Origin: Pinus tabuliformis
Lineage: Eukaryota > Streptophyta > Pinopsida > Pinales > Pinaceae
Assembly: GCA_031772625.1 (NCBI GenBank)
Contig: CM062813.1
Location: forward strand, 765,762,720-765,826,719
Direction: 5' to 3'
DNA length: 64,000 nt
Shown here: in pieces, positions 43,178 through 55,562 of the stretch
How positions within the stretch are numbered: the first letter of the stretch is position 1
How the letters are laid out: each line of letters begins with the position of its first letter
Translations under genes and position numbers: made by a program
Notes under the pieces: model-generated
The model's database searches: none
Seen by the model: the letters and a program-made list of their open reading frames with translations, nothing else
What the model was told of the DNA's origin: nothing

Positions 43178-44291
43178 TCAAAGAAACGCCTTTCCTTTCG
43201 AGAAGATCACATCATAGCCTCTATCCTCAAGCATGGCAATTGATACCAAGTTCTTCTTCAGCCCAGGTACATACATAACATTCTTCAAGGTGAGTGGAGC
43301 CGCATGCTCCCTCTTAAAAGAAATCATTCCCAATCTAATAACACTATACTTCTCGTTGTCACCCATCTCTATATGCATCTGGAGATCTTTCTCCTCCAGG
43401 TCACTGAATAACAGTTTGTCGCCAGTCATGTGGAATGAAGCCCCACTGTCTAAGTACCATACACTTCCCAACATTGATGAAACCATGCATGCAATGAGGG
43501 AAAAGTCCAATTCGAATTGAGAGGCCAAAGCCTCACCCACCGCTCCTCCTAAGGACTTATCCTTGGACTTCTTGAGTGGACAATTTGTAGCAAAATGTCC
43601 CATATTATGACAATGAAAGCATTTAACTTTTATCAAATCTTTCTTCTTACCTCCATGATAAGAATCTGATTTGGAATGGGAAGCTTTCCCTTTCCCCTTC
43701 CTCACCTTAATAGCTAAGGCACAGTTCTCTTCATCATCAGTCTTTGATGAAGAACCATCCCTGGTGTTCCTCCTAATCTCCTCTTGCATCAAATCTGACC
43801 ACAGTCGTTCCCAATCTGGCAGTTTCTCCCGACCATTGATAGAGCCCTTATAACTATGCCAACTCTCTGGGAGTCCTATAAGAGCAAGACTCACCAAGTT
43901 CACGACATTGAGTGAACTTGGTCAAGTATTTGGAAATAGTCTCGCCTTTCTCCATTTTGATTTTTCGAAGTTTGTCCTTCAGTGCCAATTTCCTTTGGTC
44001 ATTGTTGTTATGATACAAATCCGTCAATGTTTTCCACATAGCATGCGAAGTTTCCTTTCCATGGAGACTCAAGACAATGTGGTCTAGAACTCCCTTAAGG
44101 ATTATCCTCCTTGCCTTCCCCACACACTTCTTCCACTCAACCGAGTTTACTGCATCCAATGGTGATAGATTGGGGAATTCTTGATTAATGAATTCCTTTA
44201 AGCCATTATCTTCTATCACAACCTCAATCCTATCCCTCCAGGCTATAAATTTGAGCTTCCTTCCTATTGATGGTGTTGGACCCGCCAACAT
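43178..44291 (-). pseudogene. copia-1 gag and protease
   Basis: 44,291-43,854 holds gag (KLKFIAWRDRIEVVIEDNG, MWKTLTDLYHNNNDQRKLAL, GETISKYLTKFTQCRELGE); after a frameshift near 43,880 the 43,903-43,178 frame continues gag (IGLPESWHSYKGSI), a complete zinc knuckle CFHCHNMGHFATNC and the protease with WYLDSGASFHMTG (DSG) and GLKKNLVSIAMLEDRGYDV. The start at 44,291 is the first ATG in frame; the true start is uncertain. Confidence 0.9.
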
Positions 44292-47200
44292 GTAAATGGG
44301 ATCTCCCCGGTAAGAAGTCCCAATTAGACCTCAGACCGTTTGGTGTAGGAGTCCCAAAAGTGGGTCGTAAGGTAATGCGTTGACTGCGGTGTCGCACAGA
44401 GGCAAGTAGAATAACTTTGTCAGCAACAAGGGTGTGACTGATGCAGTGAGTCAAGGAAGGTGTATGAGAGGTTCCAACACTTTGAAGGGGGAAGGAGGTG
44501 AAGGTGAGTTCCATGTTGAAAGGGATCAGTCCCAACTCGACTAGGAACACACAACACAAAGGACATGCAGAACTTCTAGAGGAGAAATGCACTTGGATGC
44601 AACAGTCAAATCATACAAGGTAAGATAACACATACAACAATCACGGATCAATCCGAGATGAGTGTGATAGTTGTTATAGCAAGGTTCAAGTGAAAGGTCT
44701 GTTTGATGTCCGACAGAGCAGTTGACACAGACAGTGACAACATTAACAACATATGCAACACATTAACAACAAGATTCATATAATTGCATGTGAATAAGTT
44801 CATACACAAGTACGTAAGTTAAACAACACATATCATTAAAGTAACTAGAGCAGTCCAACTACAATAACAACATATGCATGAAAATGTGTTGGCTCTTATT
44901 ATATAAAGAAGTGTAAGTCACAATCATACAATACATCCATATAAACCTGCTAGCCCCAACAATGGAATGTAACAGCCACATCCACCTCCTCCTCCAAAGA
45001 GATGTAATAGCTCCATGCAGTGGAGAAGCCAAGGCGCGTTACAATACTGTCCAAGCCTTCTTCAAAATAGTCTTAGTAGAATCTTGGCTGACCAAAATCC
45101 TATACAATGAGTTATGAGGGACTATTTATAGCAAAGGGTGGGGTGACCCTTGACATTCCCCTTTGTGATAGTTCAATTACCCTCATGGCTCTTCACCTGC
45201 TCTATGACTATTACTTCCAACTGTTGACACTTGACTTACACTTGACATGACTCAACATTACAATGCACATGTACTCATTTGAGACAACATGGCTTGAGCA
45301 AGCCTTGCAAGACATCACTGGCACTCAGTTCGTTGTGGTGAGACCAAATATTTGACATGCTTGTGATGGTGAAGCTGGTGAGTTGATGCCAAGCTTGGTC
45401 GTTCGTGATGGTGTGCATGCACCTCATGGTGACATCTTGCTGAAGCGAACTCTTGCTTTCATTGCAACTAGTGCATTGGTTCAACCCCTTCATCCAACTC
45501 ACCTGCTAAGATGCGCATGGTCTTCTTGGGTGTGGTTGAAATGGAAGCACACTGATGCATAGTGTCCGTGCTGATCTTCAAGTGCATGCTAGTGGTCATG
45601 CACATCAACTTGCCAAAGTACCTTTTCGGCTCCAGCTGGACTTGCTTCTTGTCTTCGCCTTGGTGAGTGTGTTGAATGGGTTGGATTGCATGTGTGCGCA
45701 CAATGACATGCATGCTGCTGAATCCCTTGCATGCGATCAACCACACTACACACCATTTCTACTCTGTGTTAGCTGCTGGGATAGATCTTTAACTTGTCCG
45801 GGCACAGTTTCATCGATGAGCGCACGTTGTGCCCACTATTGTTCCTGATCATGCTGCAACTCATTCATCTGTCTCTGCAGCTTCATGTTCTTCCTGAGTT
45901 GCTGCTTCAGCATATGAAACTCCTTCTTTGTTACATCTTCTGCCTTCATGTGACCTTCATGTTGCGCCGTCACTCCATAGTAAGAGTCTCCGAAGTTTCT
46001 TTCATCATTAATGGACCTGCTTGAGCTTGCAACCTTGTTCTGCCTCCGTGTTTTCAACAACCCTCCTCTTGCATTCATTGCATTTGGTATGCTATCTTCA
46101 GCTGCTATTCATGATGCTTCTCACTGTGATGTTGCCGCTTGATGTCCTTGTCTATGAACAAATTGATGTCTTTGTGAGTAGGAAAGATCATAGACACTTG
46201 ATTGACTGCATCCCCAAGCGTGCTCTGAACGGTGTCCTCGTCTCAGCTCTCCTGGAAACCATTGTACCTATACTTATGAGAGGCAAATGAACAACTGTGA
46301 TACATAGAGACATGGAAACACTAATAGCAAGCAATCTGTTAGTCGAAAACCAAAATGAACATGAGAACTGACTTGCAACATACCTGGGTGAATGATCATG
46401 AAGGTTGCACAATTTTGGCTGGGAGGTCGGGAGATCGACTGCCAAGACTGATCAAGGCACAGTCTAGGCTGCTGGGAGACTGGCTTACTACTAGAACTAT
46501 GTAATGCACAGTACAGTCTGGCTTCTAACTATTGGGATTGCACAATGCATAATTCCAGGTGGGAAGGACTGTTGGCCTAGGGACAGATCTGCACAATTTC
46601 TTAGGCGAAGCAACCACTATCCTCCAGAAATGCGCAAAACAGTCCTGGAGGCTAGTTTCAGGCAGGAATGCACAAATCTAGAGAGGAAGGTGAGCATTCC
46701 TTTCCCAGATTACTCAATGCAACCTTGGTGAAGGCAAAGCCCAGGCCAAGGTTGTCCCGACTCGCCGACGGGCGACTGAAAGAAAGTAAGTCAGTGAATG
46801 CATGGCAACACTAAGTGATAGCAGAAGTGATTGATAGTGTATGCAAAACATGAATGAAATATTCAGCAAACAAATCAACATGCATGTGGGTGAGGCAGTT
46901 CGTCGATTGGGTGAATGTCCATGCAAAACAGTTTCATGCATGCGACAGGAGTGAGACAACGATGAAAACTGAAACAGAGCTAGGACACGCTATTATATAT
47001 GTAAATGATAGCAATCGTTCAAAGAAATCAAGAAATCAATACTCCTACAAGAGAAAACACAAAAAGAGATAGAAATGTAGCACAAGGCATGGGAAGCAGG
47101 CTTACCCCAAAACAGTTGAGCTGAATATGCGGACTGCTCCTAGATGTGTGTGTGGGATGTCAGAGCTACAAGTTTGATGTGAGGAATGAGCTCTGCAGCA

Positions 47201-48060
47201 TCTGGTTGATGAGTTTTGATAACATCGAGGTTGTTACGCGCATGCCGCAAATCTAGGGGAAGCGACACTTGGTGGGAGGTTTTGGAATTTCTCCTTACAT
47301 GTAACCTCCAACTGCTAAACATAGATCCTTGAAACAAGGGATTCCTTTGCATGCTGCCTTGGGAGAAGTAGCCCATGCATGCAACTCTGTTTCTCTCATT
47401 CCCGTAGGGAATTGGTCAACTCAGCGACACATGCAAGAGACTACTTGACTGCTGGAGAAAAATGAGCATTTCTGGCTAGGAGCTGGGCTGGCTGCTGAGG
47501 AGATTTGCACAATTTCTGGGTAGAGCAACTAACTACTACCTAGATTTTGCAAATCCTAGGCTGAACAACGTACTGCTGGGAAAATTTGCGGAAATCCTGC
47601 TGGGAGGGTTGGTTGGCAGGATTGCGCAATCATGGAGCCCTGCAGGCTATGACAGAGGATTGTGCAATTCCTAGAGGGAAGGATGGTTTCCCTCCAGAAA
47701 TGTGCAATTTTCAAGGGGAAGCTGCTCAACTTGTAGTTGGACCAAGTCCGTGTGAGCAGCCTGTGAGGGGAATGGATCAACTTTGATCGATAGGCTGCCT
47801 TTGTGCGAGGTAAACACTTGAAGGTTGAGTACTTGATGAAGCAAGAAAAAGTTTTGTGTAAGGTTGGTAGGCAGGCCCCAAAACAGGCTAAGGCAAAATT
47901 TTGGAGGGTGGTTGTAGCCACTACAACACTTCTAAGGCATACTTGAGCACAAACCATAGAATGCCATCTGCCCATCCTAAATTATGAAATGCAAATTCGA
48001 ATTTCACCTGTAACCCTTAACTCAAAAAATTTGAAATCTCCTCTATTATACTGTTCTCAG
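44292..48060 (-). other. copia-1 5' leader, unusually long (3.8 kb)
   Basis: Between the PBS and gag there is 3.8 kb with no recognised domain. It is less AT-rich than its surroundings. A minus-strand TATAAATAG lies at 45,122-45,130 in a GCTATAAATAGTCCC context, and plus-strand TATATAAAG near 44,900. Open frames (45,468-45,746, 46,714-46,959, 47,556-47,975, all minus) show no motif. Parts may be a nested element whose ends were not found. Confidence 0.55.
46400..47720. repeat. Degenerate minisatellite, TTGCGCAATTCCT-type, in the copia-1 leader
   Basis: At least a dozen copies of TTGC(A/G)CAAT(T)TCC... spaced 30-45 bases occur at about 46,405-46,690 and 47,460-47,720, usually followed by a G-rich GGGGAAG or GGCTGGG. 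The same unit occurs once in each copia-1 LTR and as TTGCGCAGTTTGTCC in the solo LTR near 50,595. Confidence 0.65.
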
Positions 48061-48071
48061 CTCTGATACCA
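48061..48071 (-). other. copia-1 primer-binding site (initiator Met tRNA)
   Basis: Minus strand TGGTATCAGAG directly inside the 5' LTR, complementary to the 3' end of plant initiator-Met tRNA as in most plant copia elements. Confidence 0.93.
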
Positions 48072-48958
48072 TGTAGATTTTCCTATAGATTCACAAGCTC
48101 ATGCAATGTACTAAAGCAAGATACAAGAATCTACTTCTACTATTTACAACGAAAGCACATAAATATCGAGCAAAACAATAATCGACAAGAGGAAGAGAAT
48201 CAAATACACATAACACAATAAATATCCAGGGAAAACCACATCTCAAAACCCCACTATTTGTATTGCATATATCAGAAAATCAAGATGAGATTACAATGCT
48301 TGTTCTCATAAGAACAATCCCAACACTCAGTAAAATCAATATCCAACTCACAAGCAAACTCTTGGCCAACACTTAGCCAATTCTCCTGCTCTCCAAGTCC
48401 CTATTTCCTTGCGCAATTCCTATGGCTGATTATCCCATCTTAAAGGGAAATCAATGCATCCAAAACTATATAATCCTTTCTAGGCTCAGTTCTTGATTGC
48501 ATGCACCAGCTGTACAACTCAAAAAATTATACAACAAATAGTACACTGTCCTTGCACTCTAGTCTCAACTTGGTCTTTCTCAGAATCAACATGTGTGAGT
48601 TTCTGATGAGGGAATCTTCAGTTAACTGGAGTAACACTAGTTAATGCATTAGTGCACCAACTGACTGTTAACTCACTATTAGTTCCTCAAACAGTTTGGA
48701 ACTAATTTAACTGGACTTAACTCAGTAAACTGATTTAAATAAGTACAACTCATACTTAACTCATCCTGGACCCCTATAATATAGGGAGAAAATATACTTG
48801 ACTTCATAAAGACTTCCAAATCGAAATTTCTAAGCTAATTAAGTTAATTAAACTTAATTAAGTATTTACAAGTTGCTATGAGCATAAAATTCGATTTTAA
48901 TTCACAGTTTAATTCAAGGACAAATTAAACTGGAATTTATTGTTTCCATTTCTCAATA
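48072..48958 (-). repeat. copia-1 5' LTR (887 bp)
   Basis: Plus strand starts TGTAGATTTTCC and ends CATTTCTCAATA; the terminal CA is mutated to TA, whereas the 3' LTR keeps CAACA. Collinear with 39,469-40,354. Confidence 0.93.
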
Positions 48959-48963
48959 TCCTA
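48959..48963. repeat. copia-1 target-site duplication, right
   Basis: TCCTA, one mismatch to GCCTA on the left. Confidence 0.65.
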
Positions 48964-50254
48964 CGAGCCCGAAAGATATAAATTCTCCTTACCTATTGTT
49001 TCTAATGCTTAATATAATAGGTTAAAAGCCTATTGTATATATAGTTAACCACCACCAACCTAGTTGTTCAATCTCTTGTTCATAGTCTTGCTGAACTCTT
49101 GTGTGAAACTTTAGAATGATTCCCCCAAACTTAGAACCCTTATTTTCAAAATTTAATATCTATCCATATCACTTTAGGTCTAATTTACTAATTAACCTCG
49201 ATTACCAAATTGAGGGCTTTCTCCATGAACCTTGGTATGAATATCAATTTCTTGATCGACCATGATTCTCAAATCAGGTCCTCATTTTTACTTTGTTTCC
49301 TTTTTCTTTGGCTTGATGTGGTGATTGGTCTTTATTTCCAAATCAACACCTATCCCTTGAACTCTAGTGTTAGCTCATCTTGATTTGGTGATCAACCCTG
49401 ATTGCAAAATGAAGGCCCCATTTCAAAAAGCGGCTTGTAATTCAAAATTTAGAAGGGAGTTAGTTCGACTAAATAATTGATTTATTAAGGTCAACCTATC
49501 TTCCCTATTATTGGTTAACTAATGTTGAGGCCTGAAAATAAGCTCTTTTGTCATTTTGTTGTCCTTATTTTTTCCTATTTTATTACTAGAAGCCTACCAT
49601 ATCCATCATTTCACAATCCAATGTTATCATTTTTTATTAAGAATCATATCTGAGCTATAGAGGTTACAAATGGATATTTTCAAGGTAAACATGTCCATTC
49701 TTCTATAATTTTATATGTTTATTTATAAAAACAATTCAAAATGTCATAGGTACAGAAACCGACACATTCTATAGCTTGTCTTCCATTTTGTAGTCGAATT
49801 TCATGTTGACATAGTTTCACCAACAAATGTGAAAGTTGGAGGATATTGTGAAAATAAAGAATAAGTTTTTCAGCCTATTTGAACCTACCCAACAACGTCC
49901 ATGACATCATAGGAGTGCAATCAACACTACAGTGAAATGGTGGAAGAGCATGCAATTTGTATCAAGGAATTTGTGGCATAACCCATGGATTGAATGATGA
50001 AAATAAAGCTTGAGGATTCATGGAGATATCATATGAGAAATTCATGCATATCACCTTGAATTTCTCATACACATTTGCTAGATTTGATTCGTAGATCCAC
50101 GAGATATGGAATTTGGTTATTTTGTTCTAAAAATTTGCAACAATATTCTCAACAGACTTTATCATAATATGTATAAATATCCATGATCCCTACGATGGAA
50201 AACAAGTTTGGTTTTATGGAAACATTTTTACATTAATATTGTATAATTTCCCAC
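48964..50254. other. Intergenic DNA right of copia-1
   Basis: No gene is seen. Around 49,185-49,430 a motif of the type ATCAACCYTGATTRCMAAAT followed by GAGGGCC/AGGTCC recurs about four times at 60-70 base spacing, and one unit lies left of copia-1 at 39,440. Confidence 0.5.
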
Positions 50255-51235
50255 TGAAGATCACCTGATAATGCAATATACTAAAGCAAAATACTTGATC
50301 TACTTCTACAAACAAACTTGTAGAAGCTTAATAGATTTTGAGCAAGATCAAATAGAACACATATAACAAAGAATGAGAAATCAATCACACATGAACACAA
50401 AAGAATACTCTGGGGAAAGCCTCAACTAAAAACCCCGCTATCTGTATTATCATACAAGTGGAAATATCTCCAGATTACATAAAGCTTTAGCTCACAAGAT
50501 ATCCAACTCTCAGTACAATCCCTCAAATGTTGCTCATAGACTGAATAGACACAACATATGCCTTCCCTCAGTCCTCCAAGCTTCCTATTTCCTTGCGCAG
50601 TTTGTCCTAGGTCCTCTGGCTGCCACTTGTGTGAATTCACCTCTCACACAACTCACTAAACTCAGAAGTAACTGCGTAATCTCCAAGGAATGAATTCCTT
50701 CTGCATGCAAGAGATATCCTCAATGGAATATTCTTGCAATTGATAGTACACTGTCCCATCATCTGATCTCAACTGGGTCTCTGACTGAACTGACATGCAT
50801 GAGTTATTTATGAGAGAATATTCAGTTATCTGAAGTGCAGTAGTTGCATGCATGCATTAACTAACTGAACTCACAATTAGTTCCACAAACCGTTGGAACT
50901 AATCTAACTGGACTTAACTCAGTTAACTGAGCTAACTAATTACAACTCAAAGTAAAACTCATCCTGATCACTTTAATTAAGGGATAAATTCCTCAATCAA
51001 AGGGAAAACTGTTGCATGTCTTCACATAGACTTCATGTTTGATTTTCTCCAACTAATTAACTCAAGATGAATTAATTAATTATTTTTCAAACAGCTGCTA
51101 AGATCAAATTCGAATTTTAATTCTCAATTTTAGTTCAGGGACAAACTAAAATTGGAATGTATCCCGAAATGTTATTTATAGAAATGCTATTTTTAGCACT
51201 TCTATATTTAGCCTTTCTTGTTGCTATTTTCAACA
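50255..51235 (-). mobile_element. Solo LTR, relative of copia-1
   Basis: Plus strand runs from TGAAGATCACC to GCTATTTTCAACA and is collinear with the copia-1 LTR along its length (AATGCAATATACTAAAGCAA, AAAAACCCCGCTATCTGTAT, TTCCTATTTCCTTGCGCAG, CAACTGGGTCTCTGACTGA, TTGGAACTAATCTAACTGGA). Identity is only about 65-75 percent, so it belongs to a related subfamily. No internal region adjoins it and no target duplication could be matched (CCCAC against AATAT), so it may be truncated or old. Confidence 0.8.
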
Positions 51236-52036
51236 AATATAAACTCTGTTTCTTGATCCTTTATTTCGAGTGTGATGCACTACTCATGAATGAATTCATA
51301 GTTGTATCTATAATAGTCTAAAGTACTAGTTTACATTGCATGTGTGGCCAAGCCAAAAATGCTCCCCTATGACAAGGAAGCACATTGCCCTCTTTTATTT
51401 TCATGATTTAGTTTTATTTCATTGAAGATCAAATTTTATTAATTTATAGACAAGCATTAGGGATTGAATTAGAAATTCATTATACAAATGATCATTTAGG
51501 TTTATGTTTCATATTGCTCATAGTTAATTTGATTACAATTGGTATGTTTGTAGTTTGAATTCATTTCTCAAATTTTATTTTTCTTATGTGTCAATACAAT
51601 GTAGGCTAAGCATATGAATCTTTTGATTGGATATAAATTTTTATTTGTAGTTACTAAACTCAATAATACATTCATAAATTATTATTTAGTGAGATTGTAG
51701 TTGTTTCATAACAATTCTCTACATGGTATGAGGATTTAGAAATGTTTTAGAACCATGGCTATATTGAGTTAACTAGTTTATTCATGCTTTTCATAGATCA
51801 AAGTTTTACTTTCATGCCAATTTTTTATAGGTTAAGTTAGTAACCAAATCCTAGCATATATTGTGCATTACAATTCACAAGTTTACCAACTCAAATTGAT
51901 GATTTAAATGTAACATAATTCTAGTGAAATTAAATTGACTGACATTTTGGTATCCATTGCGATGGAAGTGTACATAGGTTTTGGTTTCTGATGAAGGCAT
52001 ACAATTAGTTGCATAAGTGAAGCATGAATATAATGC
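51236..52036. other. Unassigned DNA before the plus-strand gag relic
   Basis: No gene or element end is recognised. Presumably it includes the 5' part of the gypsy element whose gag follows, but no LTR or PBS could be identified. Confidence 0.4.
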
Positions 52037-52576
52037 ATGCATAGAGAACAATATTCTAGGGGTAGACTCATTAGAGGCAAAACCACTTCAACATGTCCAC
52101 CTACCACCCCAAATAGTTTAGCATGTGGTACTGTAAGACCCACATCATCATCCACTTCATGTATCCCCACTTTTGCAGGTAGAAGAAGGTATCTAGTGGA
52201 AATTGAAAGAGCTCAAGAACAAGAAAATTCTTCAACAGAAGCAATTATTTTCTATTCACATACAATAGGAGGGGTACTTAGTGGACATTGATTGGAAATA
52301 CCAACTGAAGATACCATATTTGAGGATAGTTTATTTGAAGATCAACCAATTCATGAAAAACCATAAAATCTAGTTGTAAAGTCTCCATATTCTTCTAAAT
52401 AACGGTTGACAACATACAAGAAAGAACAAGAGAAACATACGTTGGTGCTGACACATGAGTTGGAGGAGATGCAAGAAGAATATGAGTACATCATGAAGAA
52501 TAGGAAGAGGAGGAGGAAAAATTTGGGTTCCCCATTTAGGACCCAACAACCAATGTGAACATGAAAAATATTTTAC
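52037..52576 (+). pseudogene. Ty3/gypsy gag relic, N-terminal half
   Basis: Plus-strand frame with stops reads GRRRYLVEIERAQEQENSST, LEIPTEDTIFEDSLFEDQP, HELEEMQEEYEYIMKNRKRR and, after a one-base frame change, runs up to the copia-2 insertion at 52,576. The frame that enters copia-2 here resumes in phase at 62,502 when one copy of the 5-bp target duplication is discounted. Assignment rests on that continuity and on the core at 62.5 kb. Confidence 0.72.
52572..52576. repeat. copia-2 target-site duplication, left
   Basis: TTTAC, repeated at 62,502-62,506. Removing the element and one copy restores the gag reading frame, which supports the call although the left LTR tip is aberrant. Confidence 0.8.
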
Positions 52577-53607
52577 CCTTTGTACTACTAGATCACTACT
52601 GAGAGAGGGGGGGTGAATCAGTAGTGAAGGCACTTATAAATTTTCTTCAATTAATTAAACCTTTAAACCATGCATGCTGAAAAAAATAAGCAGAGATTAG
52701 AGCATCAAACATAAACATGAAACCATGAAAGAATTCAACACAAGAGACACAAATATTTATAGTGGAAAACCCTCCTCTTGGGTCAAAAACCACCCTTGTT
52801 ATTGTTGCGTTGCTCTATTTTTTGTATTAAATTGCTGAACACATTTTACATGGATTAGCTCACACCCACAATCTAGAAGACTTGGATTCCTTCACAGTAT
52901 GTTGTCACCTATCAGTTAGGAAGTTTGTTTATCTCATGGATCTATGGAAATCTATCAGATGGAAGCCACCATGATCAACATTCCTTGCCCAACTCCCATT
53001 GGACTATCCAACTCCTATTGGATGGAGAAATATGTTCCTCATGTTGAATATGCTAGATCACTGTCTACTTTGAAGCCTCCATGCCTTCACTTCCTCCATG
53101 CGAACCATGTTTCAGAATGTTTCACATTGGTTTCTCAATCTGCTCAACATGAACACCACAACAATAATCTCTTCAAAGCACACAAACAAAGACTCCAAAA
53201 TAAAATGAATCAACACAAACATTGCATAAAGTAATATGATAAATACATCAACAAAACTCTCTTTGCTAGAAATAAAAATTCTCACAAATAACTATTGCTC
53301 ACAACCAATTATATGGAGAATAAACAAGATGCTACCAAACACCAAAAATATATTTTTTCAATCTCTACTTCATCTCCTCTCTCTACACAAATTTTTGGCT
53401 AGAACATACTCTTTCTACCTGTTTCTACACCTATAAGCTACTTTAGAAATTCTGCATTACAACCCTCACAACTTGCACACTCTTCTCCACTCTCACACTC
53501 ACTCAACTCATAACTCATCCAACAAAAAAAATCTTCAACTTAGTACTCACACACAAATATATATAAAAGCTATCCTCATCAATCTTGAACCCAATAATAA
53601 GGGAAAA

Positions 53608-53832
53608 TATTAAGGTAATACCAATACCAAGTGTAAATACCATGCAAGCTAAAATACCATGTGCAAATACCATGGTAATACCAATACCGAGTACACCTGT
53701 ACCATGATAATACCAATACCAAGGGCACCTGTACAACTGTCAAAGAAACAAGCCAAAATACCATATGCAAATACCATGGTAATAATAATAGCAAGGGAAC
53801 CTGTACCATGGTAATACTAATACCAATCAAAA
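53608..53832. repeat. AATACCA-type minisatellite in the copia-2 3' LTR
   Basis: Irregular repeats of GGTAATACCAATACCAAG and CCATGTGCAAATACCATGG over about 220 bases; counterpart at 61,735-61,955 in the 5' LTR. Short open frames through it (Tyr/Trp-rich) are composition artefacts. Confidence 0.85.
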
Positions 53833-53904
53833 CAAATGTACCAAATAATCATATGCATAACCAATTCATATCAAAACACTTCCATCACATGTAGCAACAT
53901 CATC

Positions 53905-54095
53905 GAGCCATCAAACAATCTCCAACACTTGTACAAAAATCTCCAATACTTATCAACATCTCCAATGCTTCCAACACTTGTAGAAGCATCTCCAACACAT
54001 GTAGCAACATCTCCAACACTTGTAACAACAACATCAAGTCATCCAATTGCCTCCAACACCTGTAGAGGAACCTCCAATACTTGTAGCAACATCAA
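53905..54095. repeat. CTCCAACACTTGTAG minisatellite in the copia-2 3' LTR
   Basis: About eight units of period 19-27 with core ATCTCCAACACTTGTAGCAA; counterpart at 62,035-62,245, which differs in unit number and order, showing turnover since insertion. Confidence 0.88.
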
Positions 54096-54332
54096 CCTGT
54101 AACAAGCCATCATAAACATGCCTTGCAACCATCTCTACTCAGCCTCCAAATCTTGCACTAAGTCATACCACAACCAAGTTGACATCAATGCCAACCAACA
54201 AGACCAACAAGTTGACCACTGCTACAACCCAACACTCATCACACTCATCATGAGGAGGACTACCAACATCATTAGATTGACATAAGACATATGACGAGTA
54301 ACACCATGACCCTATTGACATCAATTACAACA

Positions 54333-54347
54333 AGCTCCCCCTTTGAC
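54333..54347 (-). other. copia-2 polypurine tract
   Basis: Minus strand CAAAGGGGGAGCT directly before the 3' LTR TGTTG. Such G/A tracts prime plus-strand cDNA synthesis. Confidence 0.8.
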
Positions 54348-55467
54348 ATTGATGTCAACCTCAATCTAATCTCCAAAATTTGAGGTTGATCTCCATACAC
54401 TCTCCAAATATGAAGTTGCAACATTGAAGCTAATATCTATCAATCCAAATTCTCTCCCTCTTTGACATCAATGTGCTGGATGAGAGAAATATCTCCTACA
54501 AGATAAACATGTAGAACAAGAAAATCAATTGCCAACACACCATAAACATAAACCATACAACATTTCCAACTAAACATGCTCCCCTAAGCATGTAAAAGAG
54601 ATGCAAACACACTTTCTTTTGCCGTTGTAGCTACAAATACACATCTCTATAATGAGCCTCCTTGCCAAGTGCAAGAGACCATGAACTATTCACTGACTCT
54701 ATGCATCCAAGACCAATGACACAACATGCAAGTACATATTTGCCTCATGATAATATATGGTTGCAACAAAGATATATAACAACTCATATATGGCTGTAAC
54801 ATCACTCTTTTTCGTGCATATATGACTCTAAGATCACTTCTCCTAACAACCAACACCATGCCATCTATGACCCAAAATATTTGACAAATATTACAGAGCT
54901 TCATATGCCTATTATATAGCAACTAGAATAATGTATCAAGATTGTAAAATGCCTCCAAAATTCCTACATATGGCTGGACCATGACTCACATAAATAACTC
55001 TCAATTCATGCATGAATCCATGGGTTTCTCCATGAGTAGTACATCAAAAAGATAAAACAATAAAAATACATGGATTTTACACTTGCACACAAGTGTGCTC
55101 TCCTCTATGCATTCCCACTAAAATGATATGACACAAAGTACATGGCCTCCATGAGCAATGATATATGCTCCATATTGCAGTAGCAATACAAATGCAATAT
55201 ATGGCATGTGCATCAAATACAAGGCCTCAATGAGAAATGACATAAGTTCTCATTATGTATCAACAACAATAAAATTACTAACAACATTGTATGCTAGTGC
55301 ATGGCCAGTCAACACCTTCGCCGTCACCATCTCAACGATGAAGATCTTATAGAAAAATCATGATAACCACTAGCAACCACCATGCTCCACATAAGCATGA
55401 ACAACAAAATCAATTGATTGCAACAACCTGGAAATATGGCATAGAAGTAGAAACACACACACACATA

Positions 55468-55510
<43 letters not shown>

Positions 55511-55519
55511 ATATATATA

Positions 55520-55562
<43 letters not shown>

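Larger units (their letters stand above)
39469..48958 (-). mobile_element. copia-1: Ty1/copia retrotransposon with a long leader
   Basis: A 9.5-kb minus-strand element: 5' LTR 48,072-48,958, initiator-Met PBS, a 3.8-kb leader, gag-protease-integrase-RT-RNase H in copia order (44,291 to 40,349), a polypurine tract GAGAGGGAG and 3' LTR 39,469-40,354. The flanks read GCCTA and TCCTA, a 5-bp target duplication with one mismatch. In the first 190 LTR bases I count about 20 differences, near 10 percent. Coding domains are collinear but broken by stops and frameshifts. Confidence 0.95.
52577..54332 (-). repeat. copia-2 3' LTR
   Basis: Collinear with the 5' LTR from AGATCACTACTGAGAG to GACATCAATTACAACA. 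Its outer tip reads CCCTTTGTACTAC where the 5' LTR has TGTTGGAAAC, so the terminal CA (minus sense) is lost though the target duplication is intact. It carries both minisatellites (53,608-53,832 and 53,905-54,095). Confidence 0.9.

Noticed and set aside
44286-45289. Possible solo LTR within the copia-1 leader (TATAAATAG, end GAGACAACA)
   Set aside because: No partner TG end with a matching 5-bp flank was found, so boundaries could not be supported.
47556-47975. 139-codon minus-strand frame just after the copia-1 PBS as an accessory ORF
   Set aside because: It runs through the degenerate minisatellite, has no recognisable motif and no relation to gag; kept only as part of the leader.
53515-53830. 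Tyr/Trp-rich open frames over the copia-2 LTR
   Set aside because: Produced by the AATACCA minisatellite; the same appears at 61,640-62,043 over the other LTR.
55453-55562. CRISPR-like regular spacing of short repeats
   Set aside because: Pure CTAT and TA microsatellite without spacers; the genome is eukaryotic.
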